Below the pieces are notes generated by a model. It was not told the DNA's origin. It saw only the letters and a program-made list of their open reading frames with translations, and made no database searches. From Berghia stephanieae (Eukaryota > Mollusca > Gastropoda > Nudibranchia > Aeolidiidae), in the NCBI GenBank assembly GCA_034508935.3, contig CM067451.1, positions 43,251,590-43,315,589 of the forward strand: 64,000 nt of DNA, in the 5' to 3' direction. Shown piece by piece: positions 1 through 12,100 of the stretch (positions within the stretch are counted from its first letter, which is position 1; every line of letters starts with the position of its first letter). The translations under genes and the position numbers were made by a program.

Positions 1-460
1 GGCTATTAAAAACTTCTAGAATTACAATTAAAGCACCCAAGAAACGGTATGACAAAGGGGAATGTTTCAAATAGGGAACGGATTTAGATTTCAAGGCCAA
101 GAGCATAATATCATTGTACTTAGGTTGAAATCACCTAAAAGTCTCATCCAGACACAAGCACAGGTCTCCACTAAGAGGAACACACTCAAATGTTTACAAA
201 TCATATATAACGTGTATACAAAACATAATACAGTGCATAACAGAGAGATGATTTACAAGGAAAAAAATATCATCTCCCAAAACTATACATTTGACTGTTT
301 CCCACTCAGCCAAACACTATGGCCAGGGCCAGGGCAAAACCAAGTAATCTCATTCCAAAACAAAGACAGAAAGCCTATTGGACAACAGACATAAGGGGAT
401 AGAATAGAGGACACAGTAAGTGTCACCCTGTCCACTATGGGAAGCCAGGAACCCCACCCA
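1..460 (-). repeat. R1 retroposon copy, cut by window start
   Basis: This is one of at least ten copies of a 500-600 bp dispersed repeat, called R1 here. Read on the minus strand, R1 starts near CTGGGTGGGGTTCC and ends with a GCAAGCGCCGTAAAACCC box followed by an A-rich tail, as seen whole at 37125-37640. The tail end of this copy lies beyond the window. An A-rich 3' tail suggests a retroposon (SINE-like or the 3' end of a LINE), but I see no tRNA-like head and no convincing protein. Class unknown. Confidence 0.6.
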
Positions 461-1032
461 GACAACTGAGATACGTTGCCCCATAACATAATCACTCTGA
501 CTCTGACCATAAAAATAAATATATTCTTAAATTCAGTGTGTCAAAATTGTGACCCATCGTCTCAAAACGGTATTATGTCGGAACACACCACATGCTTAAA
601 ATCTGAATTAAATGTTAAATTGGTCAACAATTAAAATTGTTGGCATTAGCACCCTAAAATATGATAACCATTCTCCTCAATAAAACATACAAACTCAACA
701 CAAGTCCGATATTTCTGGCTATAAATTCAATTTTCAACATCTTAACCAACCCGACTTAATACCGTTTTGAGGCGAAGAGACATACTTAACAAAATCCATG
801 CATACACTAATCAATTTAAAGCTTATTTGCGAATTCATATTATATCTTTTTTTATTGCACTTAGCAACAGATCACATTCATCTACCAAAGACAAGCAAAC
901 ATTTCCCTCTCTGGTTTAGTTGACTGATTGGGTAAAGAACGGCGCTTAGGTAATTTCAATGTCAAGACATATCATATTAAAAGTTGCCAGAAAAGTGGCC
1001 AAACATCCAAATCATTTGTCTTCATTAAATAA
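461..1032. other. No gene seen
   Basis: AT-rich sequence between two repeats. I see no exon-like frame, RNA gene or repeat boundary that I can support. Confidence 0.5.
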
Positions 1033-1330
1033 AAATTGAGCTTTTATATAGCGCAATATCCACTAAACGTGCTCAAAGTGCTTTACAAAGGGTCCCTGAC
1101 TAACAACAACACGCAACATGTAGAATGAGACATGATACCTGTTTAGGCGATATTACAATTTTTTTTCAATAGAGACAACACTGTTGATGGCCAGGTACTC
1201 ATTTTACACCCGAGTACGGTGAGAGAAAAGAGCCTTTTTCAAGGACTCACATATGCGCTGAGCGAGGCTCGAACCCAGGACCTTCTGATCCGAAGTGAGT
1301 GTCATACCACTTGACCACATAGCCACACAT
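1033..1330 (-). mobile_element. S1 tRNA-derived SINE
   Basis: Read on the minus strand it starts with a tRNA-like head: an A-box-like ATGTGGTCAAGTGGTATGAC and a B-box-like GGTTCGAGCCTCG. It ends with a conserved tail (AAAGCACTTTGAGCACG, then GGATATTGCGCTATATAAA). Other S1 copies lie at 3843, 26730, 47288, 52340 and 54225. A roughly 300 bp body with a tRNA head and conserved tail fits a SINE. Confidence 0.75.
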
Positions 1331-1533
1331 AAATAAATAGAAGCTCCAATTCAATTTGACTATTGTTATTTATTTGGGTCACAAATGGGAAAAGGGGGGG
1401 GGGGGGGTACTTAAAAGACACCCAAAAAAACACCCCTCTTACATACAGAAAAAATACTCACATACACATAGCCATACCGTGGGCATCAGTCTAAACCAAA
1501 TCATGTCCTCTAGTACACGAACAATGTTATCTG

Positions 1534-1771
1534 TTAACCCCACTCAACCCTAACACCGACAATATCCGTAGTTTACCCGGGGTTACTTTTACCCCCTGCC
1601 TATTTATTACATTTTTCTGACACAAATTATAGGCGTGGTATCAAAGCTAATGTTTTTAGATTTTACATGTTAATGATAGTAGAATAAAACTATCCATGTA
1701 CATGCTCATTTTTTAATACAATTTTTCCAATTTAGAAAAGTAGCAAACATTTCTAGGATTGAGTGTGTTAA
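1534..1771. mobile_element. M1 MITE with TTAA ends
   Basis: A 238 bp unit flanked by TTAA on both sides. Inside are inverted ends: CCCACTCAACCCTA on the left and TAGGATTGAGTGTG on the right. The copy at 8538-8762 has the same ends and body. TTAA target sites are the hallmark of piggyBac-type transposons, so this is probably a non-autonomous piggyBac-like element. It has no coding capacity. Confidence 0.75.
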
Positions 1772-2073
1772 TGATGACTTACTGAGCCATCCACTCTTTC
1801 TCATAACAAATTTTTAAACGAATTTGAATTAAAAATTTCCAATCAAAATGTAAGTTGAAAGTGAATGCAAAAGCTTTTCCCTACCACCATTACCATCCCC
1901 AAAGTTAATAGTGCTTTCTTTTTGCTTTTTTTTTTATTTTACACTTTGTCTTGACTTGACTTTGGTCAAACATACATTGGGCTCCATAAATAATATTGGA
2001 AGGAATATAAAAAAATATAATAATTTTTTTTTTCACTGGGATCTGTAGTAAAACAACATAATATATTTTTATA

Positions 2074-2757
2074 ATAGGATTTAATAGTCTGTTGTCACGT
2101 CCGCCCAGCAACTTGGTTCTAAACAAAAGAAATTGGTACTTTTTATTCTTCATGCTGGCTAGAACTTTTTCACATGTCATGTGATCAGAATGCATGAAAG
2201 TCAAAAACATGATCAGATTTATGTTTTTCTCCTCTGGATACGCTTTTATGCTCATCGGAGAAGTATTTCATAAGGGCGTCCGCATTGTTCCGATAGTTTA
2301 GAACCAGTTACTAAGTTACTATGCGTCATTACAAGGGAAGTGCCGTCACGACTGTTGTAACTTATTGCTGATTGCCACACCAAGCTCTGCAAATTTTCTC
2401 CAACGACTCCTTGCCTCCTTTTTAACGGAAAGTAGTACAGTGTGGTTTGCAAATACTCTTCAACAGTCGTAACGTCACTTCCCTCGTAATGACGCATGGT
2501 AACTTAGCCACTGCCTCTAAACTATCGGAACAATGGCGGACGCCCTTATGAAATATTTCTCCGGCGAGCATAAAAGTGTATCCAGAGGAAAAAAAAACAT
2601 ACATCTGATCATGTTTTGACTTTTACAAATTCTGATCACAAGGCATATGAAAAGTTCTAGCCAGCATGAAGAATAAAATGTAATGATTTTCTTTGTTAAG
2701 AACCAAGATGGCCGCCGTTGCCGGGCGACGTGACATCAGACTACTGAATCCAATTAA
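2074..2757. mobile_element. Fold-back element FB1, complete copy
   Basis: Two inverted arms of about 285-300 bp (2074-2360 and 2455-2757) surround a spacer of about 95 bp. Both outer ends carry a sequence like GGATTCAGTAGTCTGATGTC. The arms diverge at scattered positions, so the insertion is not very recent. A half copy sits at 4640-4945 and an internally deleted copy at 18905-19214. No transposase is seen, and the family is not recognised. Confidence 0.7.
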
Positions 2758-2917
2758 ATTTTTTACATTACCACCTTCACCCCACTCCATCCTTCTTTTA
2801 CACAACACACACACACACACACACACACACATATTCTATGTCACACTTGCTCTTTTCAGTCTCTTTTACTTGTTTTTATATTTTGGGCAGTGACTCAAAA
2901 AAAATAAATAAAAAATG

Positions 2918-3042
2918 TAATATCACCTAACAGACGTCATGTCTCATTCTACACATCATGTGTTGCTGTTGGTCAGAGACCCTTTGTAAAGCGCTTTGAG
3001 CATGTTTAGTGGATATTGCGCTATAGAAAAGCTCAATTATTT
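2918..3042 (+). mobile_element. S1 SINE, 3' part only
   Basis: This matches the conserved tail half of S1, through AAAGCGCTTTGAGCATG and GGATATTGCGCTATAGAAA. The tRNA head is absent. A (CA)n tract at 2806-2831 lies just upstream. Confidence 0.65.
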
Positions 3043-3178
3043 GTTTTTGTTCGAGTCACTGCCCAATATATGAACGAGTAAAAAGAGACAGAAAAAAAAG
3101 AAAAGTGTGGCACAGAATACGTGTGCGTTTATAAGAAGGACGGGGGGGGGGGGGGGGGGTGGTTATGGAATACATTTA

Positions 3179-3690
3179 TTGTTTGTTTGTTTTTAAGGGT
3201 TTTATGGCGTTTTCAACACGTTTAGGTCATAGCGCCACTAAAAAGGAAGAAAATTGGATAGTGAAAAGATTCTAGATGTACAATTAAAAGGACTTGAGGA
3301 AAAAGTAAGACAAAGGGGAAATGGTTCAAATAGGAACAGATGTAGATTCCAAGAGCACACACACCATCAGTGTACTTAGTTTGAGGTCACCTAAATGTCT
3401 CATCCATACACCAGCACAAGCTCCCACTAAGAGGAATACACTCAAATGCTTCCATTATACATAATTACAGAGAGATGATTTACAAGGAAAAAAATATCAC
3501 CTCTCAAAACAATAACTATGCATTTGACAGTTTCCCTCCCAGCCAAGCACTACGGCCAGGGCCAGGGCAAAACAAAGTAATCTCATTCCAAGACAAAGAC
3601 AGAGAGCAAATTGGAAAACAGATATTGGGGGATAGAAGACACAGTAAGTGCCACCCTGCCTACTATGGGAGGCCGGGAACCCCACCCAGG
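3179..3690 (-). repeat. R1 retroposon copy
   Basis: A near-complete R1 copy whose tail box and A-rich tail (minus strand) lie at 3179-3230 and whose 5' end is near 3690. It is preceded by a 19-base G run at 3144-3162. Confidence 0.6.
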
Positions 3691-3842
3691 AATCCATTTG
3701 CAAGCCACACTGCGTTACTTTCATTAAAAATCCCCATCCACGCCTTCAATCATTGCATACAAACGTGTACTGAGCTGCTATGACTGCATTATTAAATTTG
3801 GGCTTGATAAAATAAATGCATAAATTAAATCTAATTAAATCA

Positions 3843-4133
3843 AACTTTTATATAGGGCAATATCCACTAAACGTGCTCAGAGTGCATTACAAGGAGTCCC
3901 TGGCCAACAACAACACGTAACATGTAGGACGGGACACGACGCCTGTTAGGCGATATTACAATATTTTTCAGACAGAGACAACGCGGTTAATGGACAGGTA
4001 CTCATTTTACACCCGAGTACAGTGAGAGAATGTGAGTAAAGAGCCTTTTCCAAGGACTCAACTATGCGCCGAGCCGAGCGAGGCTCGAACCCAGGACCTT
4101 CCGATCCAAAAGCGAGTGTCATACAACAAGACC
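3843..4133 (-). mobile_element. S1 tRNA-derived SINE
   Basis: Full-length S1 copy with tail near 3846 and tRNA-like head near 4075-4133. It differs from the 1033 copy at scattered positions. Confidence 0.7.
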
Positions 4134-4309
4134 ACATTTTTGTATTTATTCTCAATAATACGGAATAGAAATTAACTCTCAAATGTCATATTTGTAGCTA
4201 TAAATCCAATTTCCAACGCCTGGTTTAACCCAACATATTACTGCTTTGAGTCGGTGGGTCACATATTATATTATTTGTCTTGGGGAGTATTTCTATTCAC
4301 AGTGTAAGG

Positions 4310-4625
4310 TGTTAATGTCAAATGGGGTAACTTGGCCATGGTGGATATTTGGGTCATTTTGAGTTTTTTTGCATTAGTTCTCTTTGATAAGTTGGATTTC
4401 TTATCAAAGGAAATGACTATCACTCACTGTATGGGGTAACTTGGCCACTGTGTATATTTGGGTCATTGTGAGTATTCTCAGCCCTCGTTTCTGGTAGTTC
4501 TTTGATAAAGGGGGTTTCAAAGGAAATGACTATCACTGTATGGGGTAACTTGACCACTGTGGATATTTGGGTCATTTTGAGTATTCTCAGCCCTCGTTGC
4601 AGTAGTTCTCTTTGATAAAATAGTT
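4310..4625. repeat. Three tandem ~115-130 bp repeats
   Basis: Each unit contains ATGGGGTAACTTGGCCA, a GATATTTGGGTCATTTTGAG segment, then TCTCTTTGATAA and AAAGGAAATGACTATCAC. The units start near 4319, 4431 and 4539. The GGGGTAACTT motif resembles the GGGGTGACTTT motif amplified at 17.0 kb, which may mean a shared element family. Confidence 0.65.
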
Positions 4626-4639
4626 GGATTTCTAATCAA

Positions 4640-4945
4640 TAGGATTCAATAGTCTGATGTCACGTCCGCCCAGCAACCAGCAGCTTGGTTCTTAACAAAG
4701 AAAATTGATACTTTTTAATTATTCATGCTGGCTAGAATTTTTTCACATGTCATGTGATCAGAATGTATAAAAGTCAAAACACGATCAGATTTATAATGTT
4801 TTTCTCCTCTGGATACACTTTTATGCTCGTCGGAGAAGTATTTCATAAGGGTGTCCACCATTGTTCCAATAGTTTAGAACCAGTTATAAGGTTACTATGC
4901 GTGATTACAAGGGAAGTGACGTCACGACTGTTGAAGCCTATTACA
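4640..4945 (+). mobile_element. Half fold-back element FB1 at the 3' end of the ankyrin gene
   Basis: This is one arm of FB1 without its partner. It ends about 24 bases beyond the stop codon of the ankyrin/SOCS gene, so any 3' UTR of that gene must be made largely of this element. A weak ATTAAA polyadenylation hexamer lies on the minus strand at 4714-4719, inside the element. Use of that hexamer is inference. Confidence 0.6.
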
Positions 4946-4968
4946 ACTTTAAAAGTTTACAATTCGTA

Positions 4969-6117
4969 TCACAAACTAGTCTTAACTTTGCGTTGATGGC
5001 CGTATTGTGTTTGGCCTTGATTACCAAAAGCCCTGTCGACATCTTTCAACAACAGCAACGTTTTGAGAGCCGGTGGGCATTGCAGGGGTCCACAGGCCCA
5101 CAGCACATTGTGGGCTCCAGAATCCATTAAAGCTTTGCGAATCACCCGTCTCGACTGGTTCTGTAAGGAACTGACCAATCGTGGGGGTCGTTTCAACAAC
5201 TGATTATCGAAAGGGGTCGAGAAAGCTCTGCCCCCTCCACCAATTTCTCCTCCTCCTCTTCTCCATATTCCATCTCTTCCGAATCTACGTCCCTCTTCAC
5301 CATTATTTCCATCTCCTCCTCCTCCACTGTGAATTTGCTCACCCTCCGTTTGCTTCTGTGAAAGAATCATTCTCATCAGGAGATCTTCCGAGGCAGTAGC
5401 TGAACAAATCTGAAGTTTATAAAGCAACATAGAAAAATTGTTGTAGATTAGAGAATTGTTTAGGAGAACCCGAATGAGAACATCCGGTGCTGGGCCTAAC
5501 GGATAACCGTGAGCCCCGAGAACTTCTAAAAGTATTTTGATACCAAGACTCGACTCGGATAAACTGTTATGGTTTTCTGCATCGTGTCGGAGTAACTCGT
5601 ACATGCACAGAGAAACGGCATTGCTGTGTTGCAGGCTGGGGCTTAAAGGCGATGATGCGTTTCCTCCTGGGTAGTGATCGTTATTATTGTTGTTGTTGTT
5701 GTTAACAGTATTATTCTGATTATTATTGTTGTTGTTGTTGTTGTTGTTGCTTCCGAATACGATGTAGCTCCAAGTTGTTTGAGATGTGCTGTTGTTACTA
5801 CCTATTCCACCGTTGTTGTTGTTGTTATTGCCGTTTTTACTGTTAGGATAGAACTGGTAGTCTTGTATTCTCGGCTGGGTGGCGGCGCCGAGGCGCAACA
5901 ATTGCTGAATCATGGGAAGGTTTTGGTTGTTGATGGCCAGGTAAAGAGGAGGGCCGCTGCATTTGCCGTGATAGGGGTGGTTAATGAGGTTGATGTCGGC
6001 CCCGTGGTCCACCAGTAGGCCGACCACGTCCATCATGTCATAGTCGATGGCCGTTGTAAGCGGTGTCATCCCATACATGTCTGTGGCATTTGGGTTAGCT
6101 CCCCTTTCCAGTAGCAT
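4969..6117 (-). CDS. Ankyrin/SOCS gene, exon 4 (C-terminal half)
   Basis: The acceptor is CGTCAG before ATGCTACTGG; the exon opens in phase 0 and ends with TGA at 4969-4971. It encodes 382 residues: two complete ankyrin repeats, a divergent one (LYLAINNQNLPMIQQLLRLG), an Asn-rich stretch interrupted by Ser, Gly and Thr, a helical segment with LLEVLGAHGYPLG, a Gly/Arg-rich stretch, and the SOCS box. The Asn runs are coded by AAC and AAT repeats and are likely length-polymorphic. The Gly/Arg-rich loop between helices and SOCS box is unusual for ASB proteins, which are normally compact there. Confidence 0.88.
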   Translation of the reverse strand: MLLERGANPNATDMYGMTPLTTAIDYDMMDVVGLLVDHGADINLINHPYHGKCSGPPLYLAINNQNLPMIQQLLRLGAATQPRIQDYQFYPNSKNGNNNNNNGGIGSNNSTSQTTWSYIVFGSNNNNNNNNNNQNNTVNNNNNNNNDHYPGGNASSPLSPSLQHSNAVSLCMYELLRHDAENHNSLSESSLGIKILLEVLGAHGYPLGPAPDVLIRVLLNNSLIYNNFSMLLYKLQICSATASEDLLMRMILSQKQTEGEQIHSGGGGDGNNGEEGRRFGRDGIWRRGGGEIGGGGRAFSTPFDNQLLKRPPRLVSSLQNQSRRVIRKALMDSGAHNVLWACGPLQCPPALKTLLLLKDVDRAFGNQGQTQYGHQRKVKTSL

Positions 6118-8149
6118 CTGACGAGGAAAATCAAAATTTAAAAGAATATAAATTTTAGTTTATTTATTTGACTCTTTACTTTTTGCGTTTTGTGACCCTC
6201 TAAAAACCATTGATATGCTCCGAAATGAAACAAAATCTACCTTAATGACTCGTAGCCTCAATCTGGTACCATAAGTGTGACCTACTCCCCTCAAAACTGT
6301 ATTTCTGTATGTCTGATGCTGATATGACTTTACATGTTGCAAGCGCCGTAAAACCCTTAAAACAATAATAAAAAACAAACAAACCACTCACCCTGGCTGC
6401 CTCTACATTACGGTAGACGAGGGCTTTTATCAGGGGCGTCCTGCCCCAAATGTCCCGTCTATCGATATCACGTGACTTGTGCATCAGGGGAGGTAAGCAT
6501 AAGTTCCTCTGCATCTTGCAGGCCACGTGGAGCACTGTCATTCCCGAGGAATCAGTTTCCTCGACATCTAAACCCAACTCTAGCAAGTACCTGATAATTG
6601 AAAAAATGGAAAATAGATAAAGATTATATATATATATATATATATACCCAACTCTAGCAAGTACCTGATAATTGAAAAAATGGAAAATAGATAAAGATTA
6701 TATATATATATATATATATACCCAACTCTAGCAAGTACCTGATAATTGAAAAAATGGAAAATAGATAAAGATTATATATATATATATATATACCCAACTC
6801 TAGCAAGTACCTGATAATTGAAAAAATGGAAAATAGATAAAGATTATATATATATATATATATACCCAACTCTAGCAAGTACCTGATAATTGAAAAAATG
6901 GAAAATAGATAAAGATTATATATATATATATATATATACCCAACTCTAGCAAGTACCTGATAATTGAAAAAATGGAAAATAGATAAAGATTATATATATA
7001 TATATATATATACCCAACTCTAGCAAGTACCTGATAATTGAAAAAATGGAAAATAGATAAAGATTATATATATATATATATATATATACCCAACTCTAGC
7101 AAGTACCTGATAATTGAAAAAATGGAAAATAGATAAAGATTATATATATATATATATATACCCAACTCTAGCAAGTACCTGATAATTGAAAAAATGGAAA
7201 ATAGATAAAGATTATATATATATATATATATATACCCAACTCTAGCAAGTACCTGATAATTGAAAAAATGGAAAATAGATAAAGATTATATATATATATA
7301 TATACCCAACTCTAGCAAGTACCTGATAATTGAAAAAATGGAAAATAGATAAAGATTATATATATATATATATATACCCAACTCTAGCAAGTACCTGATA
7401 ATTGAAAAAATGGAAAATAGATAAAGATTATATATATATATATATATACCCAACTCTAGCAAGTACCTGATAATTGAAAAAATGGAAAATAGATAAAGAT
7501 TATATATATATATATATAAACCCAACTCTAGCAAGTACCTGATAATTGAAAAAATGGAAAATAGATAAAGATTATATATATATATATATAAACCCAACTC
7601 TAGCAAGTACCTGATAATTGAAAAAATGGAAAATAGATAAAGATTATATATATAATATATAAACCCAACTCTAGCAAGTACCTGATAATTGAAAAAATGG
7701 AAAATAGATAAAGATTATATATATATATATATATACCCAACTCTAGCAAGTACCTGATAATTGAAAAAATGGAAAATAGATAAAGATTATATATATATAT
7801 ATATATATACCCAACTCTAGCAAGTACCTGATAATTGAAAAAATGGAAAATAGATAAAGATTATATATATATATATATATACCCAACTCTAGCAAGTACC
7901 TGATAATTGAAAAAATGGAAAATAGATAAAGATTATATATATATATATATATATACCCAACTCTAGCAAGTACCTGATAATTGAAAAAATGGAAAATAGA
8001 TAAAGATTATATATATATATATATATATACCCAACTCTAGCAAGTACCTGATAATTGAAAAAATGGAAAATAGATAAAGATTATATATATATATATATAC
8101 CCAACTCTAGCAAGTACCTGATAATTGAAAAAATGGAAAATAGATAAAG

Positions 8150-8214
<65 letters not shown>

Positions 8215-9040
8215 TTATCTATTTTCCATATATATATATACATATACACACCTTCATCTCCAGGTTAGAGCTGCAGTTTTAATCAGATAAATAATAGAAA
8301 TTATGATTTACACCCAGGCTGAGACAGCAAATGTCGAATAATTTTTTCTAGATCTTTTTATTGTCATCAATTGGTAACTTAGCACAGACTGACGAGAATC
8401 TGGTATCATCTTATTGCTACCCTCTGGATAGGATACCAGCCCTAATGTATGTTCTTTCTGCCAGATCATTGCTGATTCATACAAGCCCCTTTGCTTTCGA
8501 GGCCAGTCAGTAAACTACTGCAGAGCTGCCAGAATGCTTAACTCACTCAACCCTAACACCGTAGTTTACCTGGGTTACTTTTACCCCATGCCTATTTATT
8601 ACATTTTTCTGAGACTAATTATAGGCGTAGTATCAAAGCTAATGTTTTTAGTTTTTGCATGTTAATAATAGTTGAATAAAACTATCTATGTACATGCTCA
8701 TTTTTGATATAATTTTTCAAATTTTGAAAAGTAGCGAAAATCTCTAGGATTGAGTGAGTTAAAATATGAAATGATGAACTTACTCCACCACAGATTTATG
8801 TCCCTTGGCTGTTGCTCGGTGTAGGAGGGGAGGCTTGGCCACAATGGAGTCGATGCCTCCCCAAAACAAGAGGCATTCCTGGTCATGGAGATACTTCAAC
8901 ATCTCAACATTACCCTGGCAGGAGGGAGGGAGGGAGGGGTGGGGATTGTTGGATTGGGGTAGTGATAAAGGCAGGAGATTACAATATGTTATGCATCATT
9001 TGAATCATCATCATCATAAAAATAATAATAATAATAATAA

Positions 9041-9114
<74 letters not shown>

Positions 9115-12100
9115 CATCATCATCATCATCATGATAATAATAACAACAACAAAAATAACAAAAATAATGACAACAACAACATGTAATAACAAAAGTAATA
9201 ATTACAAAAATAATAATAACAAAATTAACAAAATAGTGCTTAGGCCACTGGGACCCCCCCTCCCCCCCCTTTGGGAGTTTATGCCACTATGTTTTTCAAA
9301 TAATAGAACTTATTGGCCATACAAATTCCGCTGTTACCGTAAAAATAAGTGTCATTTAAGAGAGTTATGGCTCTTTGAAAAAAGTGAGTTGTGTCCCCTT
9401 GCGAAAAAGAGACAACATTTCTTTCAAAGGCTCTGGAGACTACAATATTAATTCAAATATATGCAAATTGGGTATCAAACTGAAGGAAATTGAATATACT
9501 ATCAAACTATGTGCACAAGCTTTCAATTTGTAAATATTATATAGATTCACAGAAAGTTGAAACAATTTGTCAGTAATCTCATGAAGTGTCATATCTAAAC
9601 TTATGGGCTATTTCAGTGTTTTACACAAAAATTATTTTAAATATGGCCAAAAACAGCATGTTCATTAAAAATGTAGCACTGAAGAAAGCTATGGCCCAAG
9701 CCTCAACAACAGCCTTCATATTTCTACGTCACAGGAAAAACTAAAAGTGTACGCAACCCTTAAATTTTTCTCCACTTTGTGGGATGCCAAATTCATCATA
9801 ATTTTCATTCTTTTTAAACATCGTATTGATGTGCAGTTGTCACATTTAAAAGTAAGTTGAAGGTGTGGTAAAAACAATAGATATATCATGAAAAAAGACT
9901 AATTTGTTCACAACCCAAGTGAAGCATCATTAACGAAGACTTTTGAACGAAATCGTCATTGTTATATTATGAAGAATAATTGATACTCAAAAGGGATTCT
10001 TGATTCAAGATGCAGTAAGTACATAAAAACAATATCCTTATGTGTTTTGCAAACATGCTTTACTCCTTAACAGTTTGCACTGCTCACCAATTTATTACAT
10101 ATCCTCATCATCACTAGCAAAATCCTCTTCGTCCTCTGAAGTGTCGTCAAGGAAATCACTGTCAAAGCTATCACTACCATCCTCGGCATATGTATCTTCG
10201 TCAGTACTGGTGCAGCTTTCTTCATACACAATTTCCTGCAACTCATCTGGAATGAAAGCATCTTTGAACCACTGTACTTCAAATTCATTTGCAGAATTTC
10301 TCTGCCAACCGTTATCCTCTGGTTTTGGAATGCTAGGATTCTGGCACACTGCATTCCTCCAAATGAGAGTTTGAAAGTTGGCTCTTGATATGTGCAGTGA
10401 CAATACTTGACTACAAGGAGGCATCTGACACAGATCAATTCCACCACTGCATGAGATGGTACCTTTCTTTCCTTTGAAACGCTGGCGAACTATGTCATAC
10501 CTCACTTTGTTGACACTTGTGCATGAGGTTTTGCCATACAGCTTGCACACAAATGACTCTAACATGAGACAGTCATTACTCGAAACAGCTGCTGATGTTC
10601 CAAATCTGGAGAACAGAATTCTAAGATCTTCCTCATTTTGAAGAAATTTTAGAGCTTTCAGCTTAAAGCAACTTGTTGTGTCACAGCCTGTGAATGCATG
10701 GACACCAAGTAATGCATCACACATCTGTTTAGACAAAGTCTTTGCTATCTGAGAGACATTGATTTGTCGCCTTTTGTTGCCACAGCCACTATCAAAAATC
10801 AGGGTCTTTCCAATTGTCTCTGAGAATGAAAGGAGAAGTAAGAAGACATCCGTGTCTGGTGATCTGACAACAATTGTTTCACAGTTTGGTTGGCGGGAAG
10901 CATATTGACAGTGCAGTATAATTCGTGTGTCTGCCTCTTCCTGTGATGAGTAGAGATCTAGACAAGGTACAGCTGTGGTAAATTCATCCGTGTCACTGTA
11001 AAGTAAGGTGCATCTCTCTTCACAGACAAAGAAGATTTCCCTGTTTCTCAGTTTCTTTGCATATTCGTTACTTTCCCATTCCTTGAGGAGAAACCGGATA
11101 AGGGATCTTTTGTTATCAACGCAGCTGAGAAATGATTTCCAACGTCTGGGCACTGTTGTTGCAGATCCTCTTAACAAGTATGCATTAGCTTCAGAAGATC
11201 CTCTCCTCAATCTCTCACAACCTTTGATTGACTCTTCTATGTAAGTATCAGTCACAAAGTGTACACAAGCTGCTTGTGGTAAGGAGGAAAATGTAAGTTT
11301 GGCTACTTCACCAAATGCATTTGGGATTGCTGACAGAGTTTGTAACAGTGCATTGCCATCAACAATGTAAACGGTGTTTGTTTTTTTTTTCATAATCCTC
11401 GAACATTAATGAATTGTCAGGCGTGAGCTTGTGCAACAGAGTTGCTTTGTTGGTCTTCAGAGGTAAACCATCTGATGAAGCCAGCGACCATGGAGTAGGT
11501 GTTAGAGGATATTGAAGAACTTTTTGAAGATCAACACTGTGCTCTTGGGACAAAACAAGAAGCTGGCCAAATAAATTTCTTTGTGCCTTGATTTTGACCA
11601 CGTTCATGTCTTTTTTCACTGTTACCACTTTCCTCAATGATGCAAATGTCTTGGTCTTGTTCCTTTCTAATGGCTTGTGAAATTCTACAGTCTTTTCCTT
11701 CAGTCTGTTTTCAACAAAACTTTCAAACAATCTTTTTCCTGTTTTTTCCACGGCTAGCAGGTCATCAGCAACATCCTCTTGCACTTTCATTCCTGAAGCT
11801 AGACTGACCAGACCATCTTCAACTTCAAAGGGATTGATAAATGCTGAAAATGCCTGGAGGATCGTTTGCACTCGCTTTTCACTTTGTCTTTTTTCTGCAA
11901 GGCTCAATTCTTTGTGGGTGTCTATATCTATACAGTTGTTGTTGCTGATCATTCTTTGGGTTGCTGATACATATTCTGCTCGATTGTGTCTTGTTACACT
12001 CCAACGGTAATAGCTTGGAAGACTCTTGCTGAACCCAACAATACCTCCTTTTGTCTTTGCATGTTTGTTTATTGTTTGTCCAATGGTCATATCAACTGCT

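Noticed and set aside
6654-7606. YIYIYNLYLFSIF repeat protein as a separate gene
   Set aside because: It is the in-frame reading of the splice-acceptor array. It matters only as possible exon extension of the ankyrin gene.
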